Source: Streptomyces sp. RPT161 (GTDB lineage: Bacteria; Actinomycetota; Actinomycetes; Streptomycetales; Streptomycetaceae). From it: DNA of 64,000 bases. Made by a program: the position numbers and the translations under genes. Below are positions 7,496 to 16,456 of the stretch, piece by piece. The stretch is from positions 186,001 to 250,000 of the forward strand of contig NZ_JAPZVN010000003.1 in assembly GCF_027533845.1 (NCBI RefSeq), in the 5' to 3' direction. How positions within the stretch are numbered: position 1 is the stretch's first letter; each line of letters begins with the position of its first letter. Below the pieces are notes generated by a model. It saw only the letters and a list, made by a program, of their open reading frames with translations, made no database searches and had not been told where the DNA came from.

Positions 7496-8119
7496 ATGGT
7501 CGAAGCCAACCCCAACCTCACCGCCCAACTCGATCAACCCCGGCAGGCCGCGGTCGACTCGATCGCCGATCCCGGTCCGCTCGGACTGGCCGGGTTCGCC
7601 AGCACGACCTTCGTCCTCAGCTGCTTCAACGCCAACCTGGTCGACGCGAGCCTGTCCGCCGCCGTCCTCCCGCTGGCCCTCTTCTACGGCGGCCTGGCCC
7701 AACTCCTCGCGGGCATGTGGGAGTTCCGCAAGGGCAACACCTTCGGCGCGACGGCGTTCAGCTCCTTCGGCGCCTTCTGGCTGTCCTTCGCGGGGTACGT
7801 CAGGTTCGTGGCACCGCACCTCCCGTTGGCCGGCGCCCACCAGGCGACCGGCCTGTACCTGCTGGTCTGGGCCGTCTTCACGGTGTACATGACGGTGGCG
7901 GCGTTGAGGACGAGCGGCGCGGTACTGGGCGTCTTCGCCTTCCTGTCGCTGACGTTCATCACGCTGTCGGCGGGCGAGTTCGCGCAGTCGACCGTGACCA
8001 CCAAGGTGGGTGGTTGGCTCGGGCTGGTCACCGCGGTGCTCGCCTGGTACGCGTCGTTCGCGGCGGTCACCAACGAGACCTGGCGGCGTCCCGCGCTTCC
8101 GACCTGGCCGCGGACCTGA
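7496..8119 (+). CDS. Acetate uptake transporter (GPR1/FUN34/YaaH, SatP family)
   Basis: A 207-residue membrane protein with six predicted helices, the full size for SatP-type acetate/succinate channels. The family signature NPAPLGL near the N-terminus appears here as DPGPLGLAGFA, followed by CFNANL. The LFYGGLAQLLAGMWEFRKGNTFGATAFSS region (helix 2 and loop) is well conserved. ATG 7496 follows AAGGAG at good spacing. It imports short carboxylates across the plasma membrane. The replacement of Asn by Asp in the signature is a modest oddity. Confidence 0.92.
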   Translation: MVEANPNLTAQLDQPRQAAVDSIADPGPLGLAGFASTTFVLSCFNANLVDASLSAAVLPLALFYGGLAQLLAGMWEFRKGNTFGATAFSSFGAFWLSFAGYVRFVAPHLPLAGAHQATGLYLLVWAVFTVYMTVAALRTSGAVLGVFAFLSLTFITLSAGEFAQSTVTTKVGGWLGLVTAVLAWYASFAAVTNETWRRPALPTWPRT

Positions 8120-8327
8120 GCCCGACGACGCCGCCTCCCGCTGCCCGGCCGGTCCGCTCAACACCTGCCGGGCAGTCGGCGTGCCGTCGCGGCACGAGCA
8201 GCAGCAAGGTGGCCCGCGCCTCACGTCGCCGTACAGCGCGTCGGGCGAAGGTGGCGGTGATGGCCAGCAGCGAGACCGTCGCGGCGTAGACGACCGCGGC
8301 CGCCGCGGACAGGAGCCCGAGATTCAT
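8067..8327 (-). CDS. Small single-pass membrane protein, hypothetical
   Basis: A predicted 86-residue protein with one transmembrane helix (MNLGLLSAAAAVVYAATVSLLAITATFA), then a basic juxtamembrane stretch (RRAVRRREARATLLLLV). The rest is low-complexity and overlaps the 3' end of the acetate transporter by about 50 bases on the opposite strand. That suggests the conserved part ends earlier, with a drifted tail. A GAAGGGTG element lies about 14 bases upstream of the ATG. Function unknown. Confidence 0.5.
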   Translation of the reverse strand: MNLGLLSAAAAVVYAATVSLLAITATFARRAVRRREARATLLLLVPRRHADCPAGVERTGRAAGGGVVGLRSAARSEARDAARSRW

Positions 8328-8795
8328 CGGGCACGCACCCTTCTTCCCCCCATCCGACCCAGGCCCCGGCCGGTTGATGGTCATGGGTCCCGCGGTTTCG
8401 TTCGCAGATGAGGACTCAGTGCGCCGGGTTGGGCTCCCCCACTCCCAGGCTACCCGTAACGGGCTGGCGGCACACGGTAGTTGGGCACACGGGGCGAGGG
8501 CTTGCGGGGCGTGAACGGGCATGCGCGCCGCCGGTGGACGGCCAGCGGACCGTCGGACCAGCGCACTGACAGGCCGTCAAGGAGCAGGCCGCCGACGCCC
8601 CCGTCGTACGCCACGGGGCGGACCGATGCGCCACCGACGAGCGGCCTGCCACACCCCCGGTGAACAGGCCCGGACGCGCCCACGGGCGGGCAGAGCGGGG
8701 CGACACGCCCCCACTCCGGTGAATGCGGAGGAATGGGGCACTTCAGCCGGTGTGATTGTCCCATCGGTTTTCCATCAAAGCCCTCGGGAGAGACC
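8328..8795. other. Intergenic stretch upstream of the chaplin gene
   Basis: About 470 bases with no reading frame I can support. It should hold the chaplin promoter, but I do not recognise a BldN-type (CGTAAC/CGTTGA) or other known sigma-factor consensus by eye. Confidence 0.5.
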
Positions 8796-9032
8796 ATGCG
8801 TGTTCGTAGTGCCGTCATCGCCGCCGCCCTGGCCCTGACCGGCGCCGTGGCCACCGCCACCACCGCCGTTGCCGACTCAAGCGCCACCGGCAGTGCCGTC
8901 GGGTCGCCCGGAGTCATCTCCGGCGACGTGATCCAGGTTCCCATCAACCTGCCGATCAACCTGTGCGGGAACACCATCGACGTCATCGGAATCCTCAACC
9001 CGGCGGCGGGCAACGTCTGCGCGAGCAGTTGA
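8796..9032 (+). CDS. Short chaplin (hydrophobic aerial-hyphae coat protein)
   Basis: A 78-residue secreted amyloid-forming protein that coats aerial hyphae and spores. A signal peptide (residues 1-27, ending ATTAVAD) precedes one chaplin domain: GSPGVISGDVIQVPINLPIN, then LCGNTIDVIGILNPAAGNVC. The two Cys are in the canonical positions for an intramolecular disulfide. There is no LPXTG sorting signal, so it belongs to the short chaplins (ChpD-H type). GGGAGAG precedes the ATG. It is monocistronic, with a terminator hairpin just downstream. Confidence 0.93.
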   Translation: MRVRSAVIAAALALTGAVATATTAVADSSATGSAVGSPGVISGDVIQVPINLPINLCGNTIDVIGILNPAAGNVCASS

Positions 9033-9086
9033 CGATGAGCTGATCGCTCGCGCTTCCGAGTCCTCAGAGAACCTCATTCACCGGTA

Positions 9087-9115
9087 CGGACGGCACACCA
9101 TCAACGTGCCGTCCG
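9087..9115. terminator. Terminator hairpin after the chaplin gene
   Basis: CGGACGGCAC and GTGCCGTCCG form a perfect 10-bp stem around a 9-base loop, between the convergent chaplin and disulfide-oxidoreductase genes. It can serve both. Confidence 0.72.
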
Positions 9116-9144
9116 CGTCCGGCTGCCGGGACGCCCAACGCGCC

Positions 9145-10593
9145 TCAAGTCCCCGCCGTGGAGCGGTACTTCTCCAGTAGCCGCAGCCACACCTCGCTGA
9201 TGGTCGGGTAGGAGGGCACCGCGTGCCAGAGGCGGTCCATGGGGACCTCGCCCACCACCGCCACCGTGGCCGAGTGCAGGAGTTCCCCGACGCCGTATCC
9301 GACGAACGTGACGCCGAGCAGATGATCTCGGTCCAGGTCCACGACCATGCGCGCCCGGCCCCGGTAGCCGTCCGCGTACAGGCCCGCGCCGGCGACCCTG
9401 CTCATGTCGTAGTCCACGGTGCGGATGCGGCGGCCGGCCCGTTCGGCCTGCTCCGCGGTCCAGCCGACGGAGGCGGCCTCCGGGTCGGTGAAGACCACCT
9501 GCGGTACCGCGTCGATGTCGGCGGTGGCGGCATGGCTGCCCCAGCGGGCGGTGTCCACCGGCTGGCCGCCGGCCCGCGCACCGATCGCCGCGCCCGCGAT
9601 CCGCGCCTGGTACTTGCCCTGATGAGTCAGCAGCGCACGGTGGTTGACGTCTCCGGCCGCGTACAGCCAGCCGTCCGGCACATCGGTGACCCGGCAGGTG
9701 TCGTCAACAGTCAGCCACTGTCCGGGAGTCAAACCCACTGTTTCCAGGCCGAGATCCTCGGTGCGCGGCGCCCGCCCGGTGGCGAACAGCACCTCGTCGA
9801 CGACGAGTTCACCGCCGTCCGCCAGCGTCATGGTCACCGGTCCCGACGGATCCGCCCGCCGCACCTCGGACACCTGAACTCCGGTACGGATCTCCACCCC
9901 GGCGTCGGTGAGCCCCTCGGCCACCAGTTCACCGGCGAACGACTCCATCCGCGGCAGCAGCCCCGATCCGCGCACCAGCATGGTCACCCGCGAACCGAGC
10001 GCCTGCCACGCCGCGGCCATCTCCGCGGCGACCACACCGCCGCCCACCACCGCCAGCCGCCCCGGCGCCTGCCGTGCGCTGGTCGCCTCCCGGCTGGTCC
10101 ACGGCTTGGCCTCGGCCAGCCCCGGCAGGTCGGGCACCGCTGCCCGGCTGCCGGTGCACACCCCGACCGCGTGCCGGGCGGTGAGGGTGCGCCGGCCGCC
10201 GCCCGGCACATCGACCGTCACCCGCCGCTCCCCGGCCAGCCGCCCGTGGCCGCGCACCAGGTCGATACCCGCCTTCGCCACCCAGGCGGCCTGCCCGTCG
10301 TCCTTCCAGTACGAGGCGTACTCGTCGCGGTGGGCGAGCACCGCCGCCACGTCCAGCGGACCCTTCACCGCCTGCCGCGCGCCCGGTGACCTGCGGGCCT
10401 CGGCGAGCGCGGTCGGTGGACGCAGCAGGGCCTTGCTGGGCATGCACGCCCAGTACGAGCACTCGCCGCCCACCAGTTCGCTCTCCACCAAGGCGACGGT
10501 CAGGCCGGCGGACCGGGCGTAGTCGGCGAAGTTCTCCCCGGTGGGTCCGGCGCCGAGTACGACGACGTCGTACTCCTCGGTCTCGGTGGTCAC
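9145..10593 (-). CDS. FAD-dependent pyridine nucleotide-disulfide oxidoreductase
   Basis: A 482-residue class I flavin disulfide reductase of the dihydrolipoamide dehydrogenase / mercuric reductase superfamily. The FAD motif is VVLGAGPTGENFA (about 12-24). The redox-active disulfide is CSYWAC (Cys45/Cys50) followed by MPSKALLRP. A second GxGxxG-type NAD(P) motif is VVGGGVVAAEMA, and HAVPSYPTISE gives the C-terminal base His of the dimer partner. GTG 10593 has GGGAGG at ideal spacing. The substrate is not known. The missing Gly before the second Cys (Ala instead) separates it from true lipoamide dehydrogenases. Confidence 0.9.
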   Translation of the reverse strand: MTTETEEYDVVVLGAGPTGENFADYARSAGLTVALVESELVGGECSYWACMPSKALLRPPTALAEARRSPGARQAVKGPLDVAAVLAHRDEYASYWKDDGQAAWVAKAGIDLVRGHGRLAGERRVTVDVPGGGRRTLTARHAVGVCTGSRAAVPDLPGLAEAKPWTSREATSARQAPGRLAVVGGGVVAAEMAAAWQALGSRVTMLVRGSGLLPRMESFAGELVAEGLTDAGVEIRTGVQVSEVRRADPSGPVTMTLADGGELVVDEVLFATGRAPRTEDLGLETVGLTPGQWLTVDDTCRVTDVPDGWLYAAGDVNHRALLTHQGKYQARIAGAAIGARAGGQPVDTARWGSHAATADIDAVPQVVFTDPEAASVGWTAEQAERAGRRIRTVDYDMSRVAGAGLYADGYRGRARMVVDLDRDHLLGVTFVGYGVGELLHSATVAVVGEVPMDRLWHAVPSYPTISEVWLRLLEKYRSTAGT

Positions 10594-10775
10594 GATCCGG
10601 CCTCCCGCTCTGCGTGGCTCGTACGGTGCCCTTGCCCCATCCTGTGGCCATCGGCGGTCGCCCGCCCGTGCCCCCGTCCACCCGGGTGACCGGCCGCCTT
10701 CGATGATCGGCGAAGATGGCCGGTAGGGGAAGACCAAGGCCGACGACGCACGCAGGCCACGACGTAAGGACGCAC

Positions 10776-11381
10776 ATGGGCGAGCTGATCCTCATCCGGC
10801 ACGGCGAGACCGAATGGAGCCGGGCGTCGAAGCACACCAGCTGGACGGATCTGCCGCTCACCGCGCGCGGCGAGGAGCAGGCCAGCTCGCTCGTACCGCT
10901 GCTGGCCGACCGCCGGATCGCCGTCACGTTCTGCAGCCCGATGGCGCGTGCGCTGCGCACCGCGGAACTCGCCGGGCTGGGCGATCCGGTGATCGAGCCC
11001 GACATGCGGGAGTGGGACTACGGCGGCTACGAGGGCATCACCACCGAGGAGATCCACCGCACCCGGCCCGGCTGGGACCTGTGGACCGACGGGGTGGCGC
11101 CCGGCCCCGCGGAGCATCCCGGTGAGTCTCCGGCGCAGGTCGGCGAGCGCGCCGACCGGGTGCTCAAGGCGGTGGACGCGGCGCTGGCGGAGGCGGCGGG
11201 CGGCGGGGACGTGGCGCTGGTGGCGCATGCGCACTTCCTGCGGGTGCTCACCGCCCGGCGGCTCGGTCTTGCGGCGTCCGGCGGGGCGCTGTTCCGGCTG
11301 GACACCGCCACGGTGAGCCGCCTGGGCACCGAACACGACCGTCCGGTGATCACCGCCTGGAACGTGGCGCCGCAGCGCTGA
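10776..11381 (+). CDS. Histidine phosphatase (phosphoglycerate-mutase-like)
   Basis: A 201-residue protein of the histidine phosphatase superfamily. The phosphohistidine motif is ILIRHGETEWS (His at about residue 9), SPMARALRTAEL supplies a phosphate-binding Arg, and the second catalytic His lies in VAHAHFLRVL. The size fits small cytosolic sugar-phosphate or broad-specificity phosphatases rather than glycolytic mutase. The start is ATG 10776, which follows AAGGACG; an in-frame ATG at 10716 lacks such a site. It is divergent from the disulfide oxidoreductase. Confidence 0.9.
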   Translation: MGELILIRHGETEWSRASKHTSWTDLPLTARGEEQASSLVPLLADRRIAVTFCSPMARALRTAELAGLGDPVIEPDMREWDYGGYEGITTEEIHRTRPGWDLWTDGVAPGPAEHPGESPAQVGERADRVLKAVDAALAEAAGGGDVALVAHAHFLRVLTARRLGLAASGGALFRLDTATVSRLGTEHDRPVITAWNVAPQR

Positions 11382-11425
11382 GCCTGCTGATGACGGGTTC
11401 GCCGACAAACCCCGCCCTCGGTTTC

Positions 11426-12325
11426 TCACATTCGCCGCCACGCCGCGCGCAGCGAGCGGCCGCGGCGTAGGACATCGCGCCAGGGATCCTCGGCCAGACG
11501 TTCGGCGATGTTGGTCAATGTCCAGCGGCGGGGGTGGAGTTCGGGGTCGTCCAGTTCGGAGCCGTCGATGGGCGTGGCGACCGGCGCGCCGGGCAGTGCG
11601 CGGACGGTGTACGGGGCGACCGCGGTCTGGGCGTAGCCGTTGCGCTGGATGTCGAGGTAGAGGCGTTCGCCGCGGTCCTGTTTGCGTGGGGCGGTGGTGA
11701 GTTGGTCGGGGTGGCGACTCGCGAGGGTGTCCGCGACGCGCCGGGCGAAGTCCCGGACCTCGTCGACATCCGTTCTGCGGTCCAGCGGCACGATGACGTG
11801 CAGTCCGCGCGATCCGGTGGTCATCAGCGCGGCGGGCAGCCGCAGTTCGTCCAGCAGGGCGCACAGTTGCCGGGCCGCCTCGCGGACCGGGGCGAAGTCC
11901 TCGCCCGGCGGGTCGAGGTCGAAGACCAGGCGGTCCGGGCAGCGCGGGCGGTCGGCCTTGGCGAGGAAGCGGTGCAGGGTGAGGCAGGCCTGGTCGGCGA
12001 GGTAGACCAGGGTGGCGGTGTCGTCGCACAGGACGTGGGTGACGGTGCCGTTCTGCTTCGGCAGTTCGGCCCGCCGGATCCAGTCGGGGTAGTAGTCGGG
12101 CACGTCCTTCTGCATGAACCGGCCGCCGTTGATGCCGTCCGGATGCCGCTCCAGCATCAGCGGCCGACCGCGCAGATGCGGCAGCATCCGTGGAGCCACG
12201 GTGCGGTAGTGCTCCACGAGGTCGGCCTTGGTGAGGCCGTCGTCGGGGAACAGCACCTTGTCCGGGCGGCTCACCTCGACGGTGCGGCGTCCGGCGCGCA
12301 CAGCGAGTTTCGGCTTCGCCGCCAC
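11426..12325 (-). CDS. Stand-alone LigD-type polymerase/primase domain (NHEJ)
   Basis: A 299-residue archaeo-eukaryotic primase-type polymerase, the same fold as the POL domain of mycobacterial LigD, used in Ku-dependent non-homologous end joining and gap filling. The metal-binding DLDP motif is at Asp136/Asp138, and SRGLHVIVPL contributes the conserved His. There is no ligase or nuclease domain, so it is one of the separate Streptomyces polymerase proteins. It starts 1 base after the stop of the upstream aldehyde dehydrogenase, implying co-transcription. No ku gene is nearby. Confidence 0.92.
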   Translation of the reverse strand: MAAKPKLAVRAGRRTVEVSRPDKVLFPDDGLTKADLVEHYRTVAPRMLPHLRGRPLMLERHPDGINGGRFMQKDVPDYYPDWIRRAELPKQNGTVTHVLCDDTATLVYLADQACLTLHRFLAKADRPRCPDRLVFDLDPPGEDFAPVREAARQLCALLDELRLPAALMTTGSRGLHVIVPLDRRTDVDEVRDFARRVADTLASRHPDQLTTAPRKQDRGERLYLDIQRNGYAQTAVAPYTVRALPGAPVATPIDGSELDDPELHPRRWTLTNIAERLAEDPWRDVLRRGRSLRAAWRRM

Positions 12326-12326
12326 G

Positions 12327-13718
12327 TCAGGCGCCGTACCAGACGGTGGTGACGTTGCAGAACTCGTGCATTCCGTGGCCCGACAGCTCGCGTCCGTAAC
12401 CGGAGCGCTTCACTCCGCCGAATGGCATCGCGGGGTGCGAGGCGGTCATGCCGTTGAAGTAGACGCCGCCCGCCTCCAAGTCCCTGATGAAACGCCGCTG
12501 TTCTGCTTCGTCGTTGGTCCAAACATTGGAACTGAGGCCGAACGGTATGTCGTTGGCCAGTTCCACCGCCGCCTCCAGGTCGTCGGCCGGGTACAGCGTG
12601 GCCACGGGTCCGAATGCCTCCTCGCGGTGGATGCGCATGGTCGGGGTGATCCCGGTGAGCACGGTGGGCTCGTAGAACCAGCCCACACGGTGGTGCGGCG
12701 GGCGCCGACCGCCGCACAGTGCGGTGGCGCCCTGCCCGACGGCGTCGTTGACGAGTTCCTCCAGGTCGGCGCGGCCCCGCTCGGTGGACAGCGGTCCCAC
12801 GTCGGTGCTCTCCAGCATCGGGTCGCCGACGGTGAGCGCCGCCATGGCCGCGGTGAAGCGTTCGACGAACCCCTCGTACACGTCGGAGTGCACGATGAAG
12901 CGCTTGGCGGCGATGCAGGACTGACCGTTGTTCTGCACCCGGGCGGTGACCGCGGTGCGGACCGCCCGGTCCAGGTCGGCGGAGGGCATCACGATGTACG
13001 GGTCGCTGCCGCCGAGTTCCAGCACGGTCTTCTTGACCTCGTCACCGGCGATCGCGGCCACCGACCGTCCGGCGGGTTCGCTTCCGGTGAGCGTGGCGGC
13101 GGCGATCCGGGGGTCGCGAAGGATCTTCTCGATGGCGTCCGCGCCGACCAGCAGCGTCTGGAAGCACCCTTCGGGAAAGCCCGCGCGATGGAAGAGGTCA
13201 CCGAGGTACGAGGCGGTCTGCGGCACGTTGGACGCGTGCTTGAGCAGCCCAACGTTGCCCGCCATCAGTCCGGGCGCGGCGAACCGGATCACCTGCCACA
13301 ACGGGAAGTTCCAGGGCATAACCGCGAGCACCACACCGAGCGGCCGGTAGCGGACGTACGCGGCGCGCGCGCCGGAGTCCTCGACGTCGGCGGCGGAGGG
13401 GCGTTCGTCGGCGAGCAGCCGCTCGCCGTTCTCCGCGTACCAGCGCAGCGCCTTGACGCACTTGGCGGCCTCGGCTCGGGCGGCGACCAGGGTCTTGCCC
13501 ATCTCGGTCGTCATGGTGTGGGCGATCTCGTCCTGCTCGTGCTCCAGCAAGTCGGCGGTCGCACGCAGCAGTTCGGCCCTGGTGACCAGGTCGGTGGTGC
13601 GGTAGTCACGGAAGGCTGCGGTCGCGCGGGCCAGCCGCTGCTCGATCTCGTCCGGACCCTGCGCCTCGAAGGTCTTCAGGGTCTGCCCCGTCGCCGGATT
13701 GACGGTTGCGATGGCCAT
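12327..13718 (-). CDS. NAD(P)-dependent succinate-semialdehyde dehydrogenase
   Basis: A 463-residue aldehyde dehydrogenase that would oxidise succinate semialdehyde to succinate at the end of the GABA shunt. The catalytic Cys lies in NNGQSCIAAKRF, and the general-base Glu in KTVLELGGSDPYIV. The N-terminus (ATVNPATGQTLKTFEAQ) and end (KRSGYGRELSGHGMHEFCN) match the GabD-like group. GAGGAGGAAACC precedes the ATG. The downstream LigD-type polymerase gene is only 1 base away. Exact aldehyde specificity is inferred from similarity, not shown. Confidence 0.88.
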   Translation of the reverse strand: MAIATVNPATGQTLKTFEAQGPDEIEQRLARATAAFRDYRTTDLVTRAELLRATADLLEHEQDEIAHTMTTEMGKTLVAARAEAAKCVKALRWYAENGERLLADERPSAADVEDSGARAAYVRYRPLGVVLAVMPWNFPLWQVIRFAAPGLMAGNVGLLKHASNVPQTASYLGDLFHRAGFPEGCFQTLLVGADAIEKILRDPRIAAATLTGSEPAGRSVAAIAGDEVKKTVLELGGSDPYIVMPSADLDRAVRTAVTARVQNNGQSCIAAKRFIVHSDVYEGFVERFTAAMAALTVGDPMLESTDVGPLSTERGRADLEELVNDAVGQGATALCGGRRPPHHRVGWFYEPTVLTGITPTMRIHREEAFGPVATLYPADDLEAAVELANDIPFGLSSNVWTNDEAEQRRFIRDLEAGGVYFNGMTASHPAMPFGGVKRSGYGRELSGHGMHEFCNVTTVWYGA

Positions 13719-13771
13719 GGCGGTTTCCTCCTCGGACGGTGCCAATGGTCGCGTGCCCGCTAGCTGCGGGT

Positions 13772-14485
13772 TTACCCCTTGTGCTCCCGGACCGTCTTCC
13801 TGGCCGGCCGGGGCGGCCGGTACGTCGCTCCCAGCACCGCCGCCAGGACCAGTACCGGGGCGGGCGCCGCCGCCCAGGCCGGTGCCCAGTGGTGCAGCAC
13901 GGCGGCCACCGCGGCGCCCGCCACCAGCGCGGCCAGCCGTACCGGCACCCACCGGTCCGCCGCGCCGACCGGGGCACCGGCGCCGCGGGCGACGTACGTG
14001 GCGAGTGTGCCGGTGAAGTACGTGGAGGGCCGCGCTGCGCGCCCCGCGACGAGCATCGCGGCGGACTGGCCGCCCATCGCCACGGCGGCCACGCAGAGCA
14101 GCACCTGGCGCATCAGCCCGCCGGGCGCTCCGCCGCTGCCCGCCCACAAGGTGGCGTACGCCGCCAGCACCGCGGTCTCTCCGGCCAGGCAGAACAGGGC
14201 CCGGGCCGGCCACCCCGGCCGTGCGCCGGGGGCGGCGCCGCGGCAGATCAGCGCGCCGGCCCGGGTGCCCGCGACGAACCCGGCCAGCGCCACCAGCGGC
14301 GCCGCCAGATCGGCCGGGTGGCCGGAGGCGAAGGCGATGCCGAGCAGCACCAGGTTGCCGGTCATCACCCCGGCGAAGACATGGCCGAGCACGGTGAACG
14401 CCAGCGCGTCCACCGCCCCGGAGGCCGCCGCCAGCAGCACCAGGGCGATGTGTTCCGCGGTGCGGGGACCGCGCTGGCCGGGCAA
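13772..14485 (-). CDS. YoaK-family (DUF1275) membrane protein
   Basis: A 237-residue integral membrane protein with six predicted helices. The family hallmarks are ASGAVDALAFTVLGHVFAG and MTGNLVLLGIAFA in helices 1-2. Function unknown; the family is common in soil bacteria. The only start in frame after an upstream stop is a TTG (14485) without a clear ribosome-binding site. It lies 9 bases downstream of the proline-rich gene, so translation may be coupled to that gene. Confidence 0.85.
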   Translation of the reverse strand: MPGQRGPRTAEHIALVLLAAASGAVDALAFTVLGHVFAGVMTGNLVLLGIAFASGHPADLAAPLVALAGFVAGTRAGALICRGAAPGARPGWPARALFCLAGETAVLAAYATLWAGSGGAPGGLMRQVLLCVAAVAMGGQSAAMLVAGRAARPSTYFTGTLATYVARGAGAPVGAADRWVPVRLAALVAGAAVAAVLHHWAPAWAAAPAPVLVLAAVLGATYRPPRPARKTVREHKG

Positions 14486-14494
14486 CGCCGACTG

Positions 14495-14857
14495 CTACCG
14501 CAGCGGCCCGGGGTCCGGCACCGGGCTGGGCGCCGGGCCCGGTGTGGGGCCGGGCGGCGGAGACGGTGGCACAGGTTCCGGTTCGGGGCCCGGCACGGGC
14601 TCGGGCGGCGGCGTCGGGATGGGGTTCGGCGAGGGGCCCGGCGGAACCGGGCCGGGCACGGGTCCGGGACCGGGCGGCGGCGTCGGCGAGGGGGGCGCGG
14701 GGTCCGGGCGCGGAGTGGGGTCCCTTTCGAACGTCGGGGCGCTCATGGACCGCACGGCGTCGGGAGGCTGCGGGGCCCGCACGGCCGGTGGCCCCGGATG
14801 CCGCACGTTCGGGCCGGAAGGGGTGGGCAGGGGCTGCCGTGCGGTGTGCTGCTTCAT
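14495..14857 (-). CDS. Proline-rich low-complexity protein, 120 aa
   Basis: Residues 1-45 are mixed (MKQHTARQPLPTPSGPNVRH), and the rest is almost entirely Pro with Gly, Glu and Ser in PxP / PGP repeats, ending in PDPGPLR. No signal peptide or membrane helix, so it is either a cytoplasmic disordered protein or a linker-type peptide. TGGAGGAC 8 bases before the ATG is a strong ribosome-binding site and supports this strand over the Gly-rich opposite reading. It lies just upstream of the YoaK-family gene. Function unknown. Confidence 0.6.
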   Translation of the reverse strand: MKQHTARQPLPTPSGPNVRHPGPPAVRAPQPPDAVRSMSAPTFERDPTPRPDPAPPSPTPPPGPGPVPGPVPPGPSPNPIPTPPPEPVPGPEPEPVPPSPPPGPTPGPAPSPVPDPGPLR

Positions 14858-15131
14858 GACGTCCTCCAGCGCCTCGCGGGTGCTACTCGCCCCGCTTCTG
14901 CCCGGGATGCGTCCGAGTACCCCTCACCACCCTGGGCACAGCCGGGCGCGGCACGCGCGCAGGCGTAGCCCGGCGGGGGGACGGCGGGACCGGGGCGCCG
15001 AGTCGCACTCGGCGGCCATTGCGCGGAGGATGGAAGGACGCCGCCAGCGGGCGCACGCCGCCCGTGCGCTGCCAGGCCATCGACGGGCTGAGCGCGACGA
15101 GCCTCAGATCGACGAGCTTAGGGAGAATCCG

Positions 15132-16268
15132 ATGGACGTCTCCTGGGTCACCCCCTCGATCCTCGCGGAACTTCGCCGTCCACGGGAGTACCCCGCCGTC
15201 TCCCTGGTACTGCCCGTCCACCGGGCGCAGCCGGAGAAGGCACAGGATCCGATCCGGCTGCGCAATCTGGTGGCAAGGGCCCGCAAGCAGGCCGAGGACG
15301 ATCCTGAAGTCACCCACTCCCGCCGCATCGATCTGCAAAAGCACCTGGACGCCGCGATCGAGGAGTTGGAGTGGGAGCGTGAGCAGATGTCCGGCGAGGG
15401 GCTGGTGCTGCACGTGGCGCCGGGCGAGCACCACACCTGGCTGCTGCCGCAACCGGTGACCGAGCAGGTGGTGTTCGGCACCACCTTCCTCACCCGCAAC
15501 CTGGTGGCGGCCACCTCCATGCTGGAGCCGTACTGGGCGCTGGTGCTGGCCGAGAAACCGTCCCGGCTGTGGGACGGCTCGCCGCTGTGGCTGCGTGAGG
15601 TGACGGAGGGCCGCTTCCCCATCGCCGCGCAGGGCCAGGAGGGAGAGGCGCCGCTCAAGGGCGGCATCGGGGTGCGGCCGAGCCCGCTCAGGGAGGAGCG
15701 GCTGCGCCGGTTCTTCGAGGCGGTGGACGAGGCGCTTGGCCAGGTGCTCAACGGCAGGCGCAGGCCGGTGTTCCTGGTCGGCATGCAGTCGCACCTGCAC
15801 CGGATGCGCGAGGTGACCCGGCATCGCGACGTCCTCGCCGACCCCGAGACGGACACGGACGCGGCCGGGTTCGAGAAGGCGTCCGCCGCGGAGCTGGCGG
15901 CGGTGCTGCGGACGGCGTGGGAACGCGCCCACGCCAAGCGGGTACAGGCCGCGCTGGAGGCGTTGGACGCCGCCCGCGGGGAGAAGCGGTACGCGGGCGG
16001 CCTGGAGGAGGCCTGGAACCTGGTGAGCGAGGGCCGGGGCAGGCACCTCGTGGTCGACGAGACGTACCGCGTGGCCGCGCGGGTCGATGGGGAACACGTC
16101 GAGGTCATCGGAGCTGACGGTGAGATCCGGCCGGACGCCAGGGGGACGGTCGTCCAGGACGCGGTGGACGAACTGGTGGAGCGGCAGTTGGAGCACAGCG
16201 GGGAAGTGACGTTCGTGCCGTCTGGGACCATTAACGGCACGGGACTCGCTCTCAGCCTGCGGTACTGA
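15132..16268 (+). CDS. baeRF3-domain protein (bacterial release-factor-like)
   Basis: A 378-residue cytoplasmic protein of the bacterial archaeo-eukaryotic release factor family 3. These are predicted relatives of eRF1/Vms1 that may act on stalled ribosomes or peptidyl-tRNA. Recognisable blocks are EYPAVSLVLPVHRAQPEKAQDPIRL (about 20-44), GEHHTWLLPQPV, and TFLTRNLVAATSMLEPYWALVLAEK near 120-145. A helical region (AAELAAVLRTAWERAHAKRVQAALEAL) follows, and then GLEEAWNLVSEGRGRHLVVDETYR. GGGAG precedes the ATG. No neighbouring gene explains its role. The ribosome link is family-level prediction only. Confidence 0.82.
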   Translation: MDVSWVTPSILAELRRPREYPAVSLVLPVHRAQPEKAQDPIRLRNLVARARKQAEDDPEVTHSRRIDLQKHLDAAIEELEWEREQMSGEGLVLHVAPGEHHTWLLPQPVTEQVVFGTTFLTRNLVAATSMLEPYWALVLAEKPSRLWDGSPLWLREVTEGRFPIAAQGQEGEAPLKGGIGVRPSPLREERLRRFFEAVDEALGQVLNGRRRPVFLVGMQSHLHRMREVTRHRDVLADPETDTDAAGFEKASAAELAAVLRTAWERAHAKRVQAALEALDAARGEKRYAGGLEEAWNLVSEGRGRHLVVDETYRVAARVDGEHVEVIGADGEIRPDARGTVVQDAVDELVERQLEHSGEVTFVPSGTINGTGLALSLRY

Positions 16269-16456
16269 TTCCCTCCCGCCCACCGCACCCGTTTGCCGTC
16301 AACCTCCGGGTGGCCCGACGCGGTTCCGACCCCGCGGGGCGGGGGGACAGGAAATTCGACCTCCACCGTACGAGTGACTCCCGGAGTGTCCAGCACTGAC
16401 CGCGCCGTACACCGTCGGATCATCTGCCTTAACCAGAGGTCATGGGAGGGCCAGCG

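Noticed and set aside
13779-16268. An 829-codon open frame on the plus strand
   Set aside because: Its first 1350 bases are the mirror of the YoaK-family and proline-rich genes. Only the part from 15132 (baeRF3) has a ribosome-binding site and family similarity.
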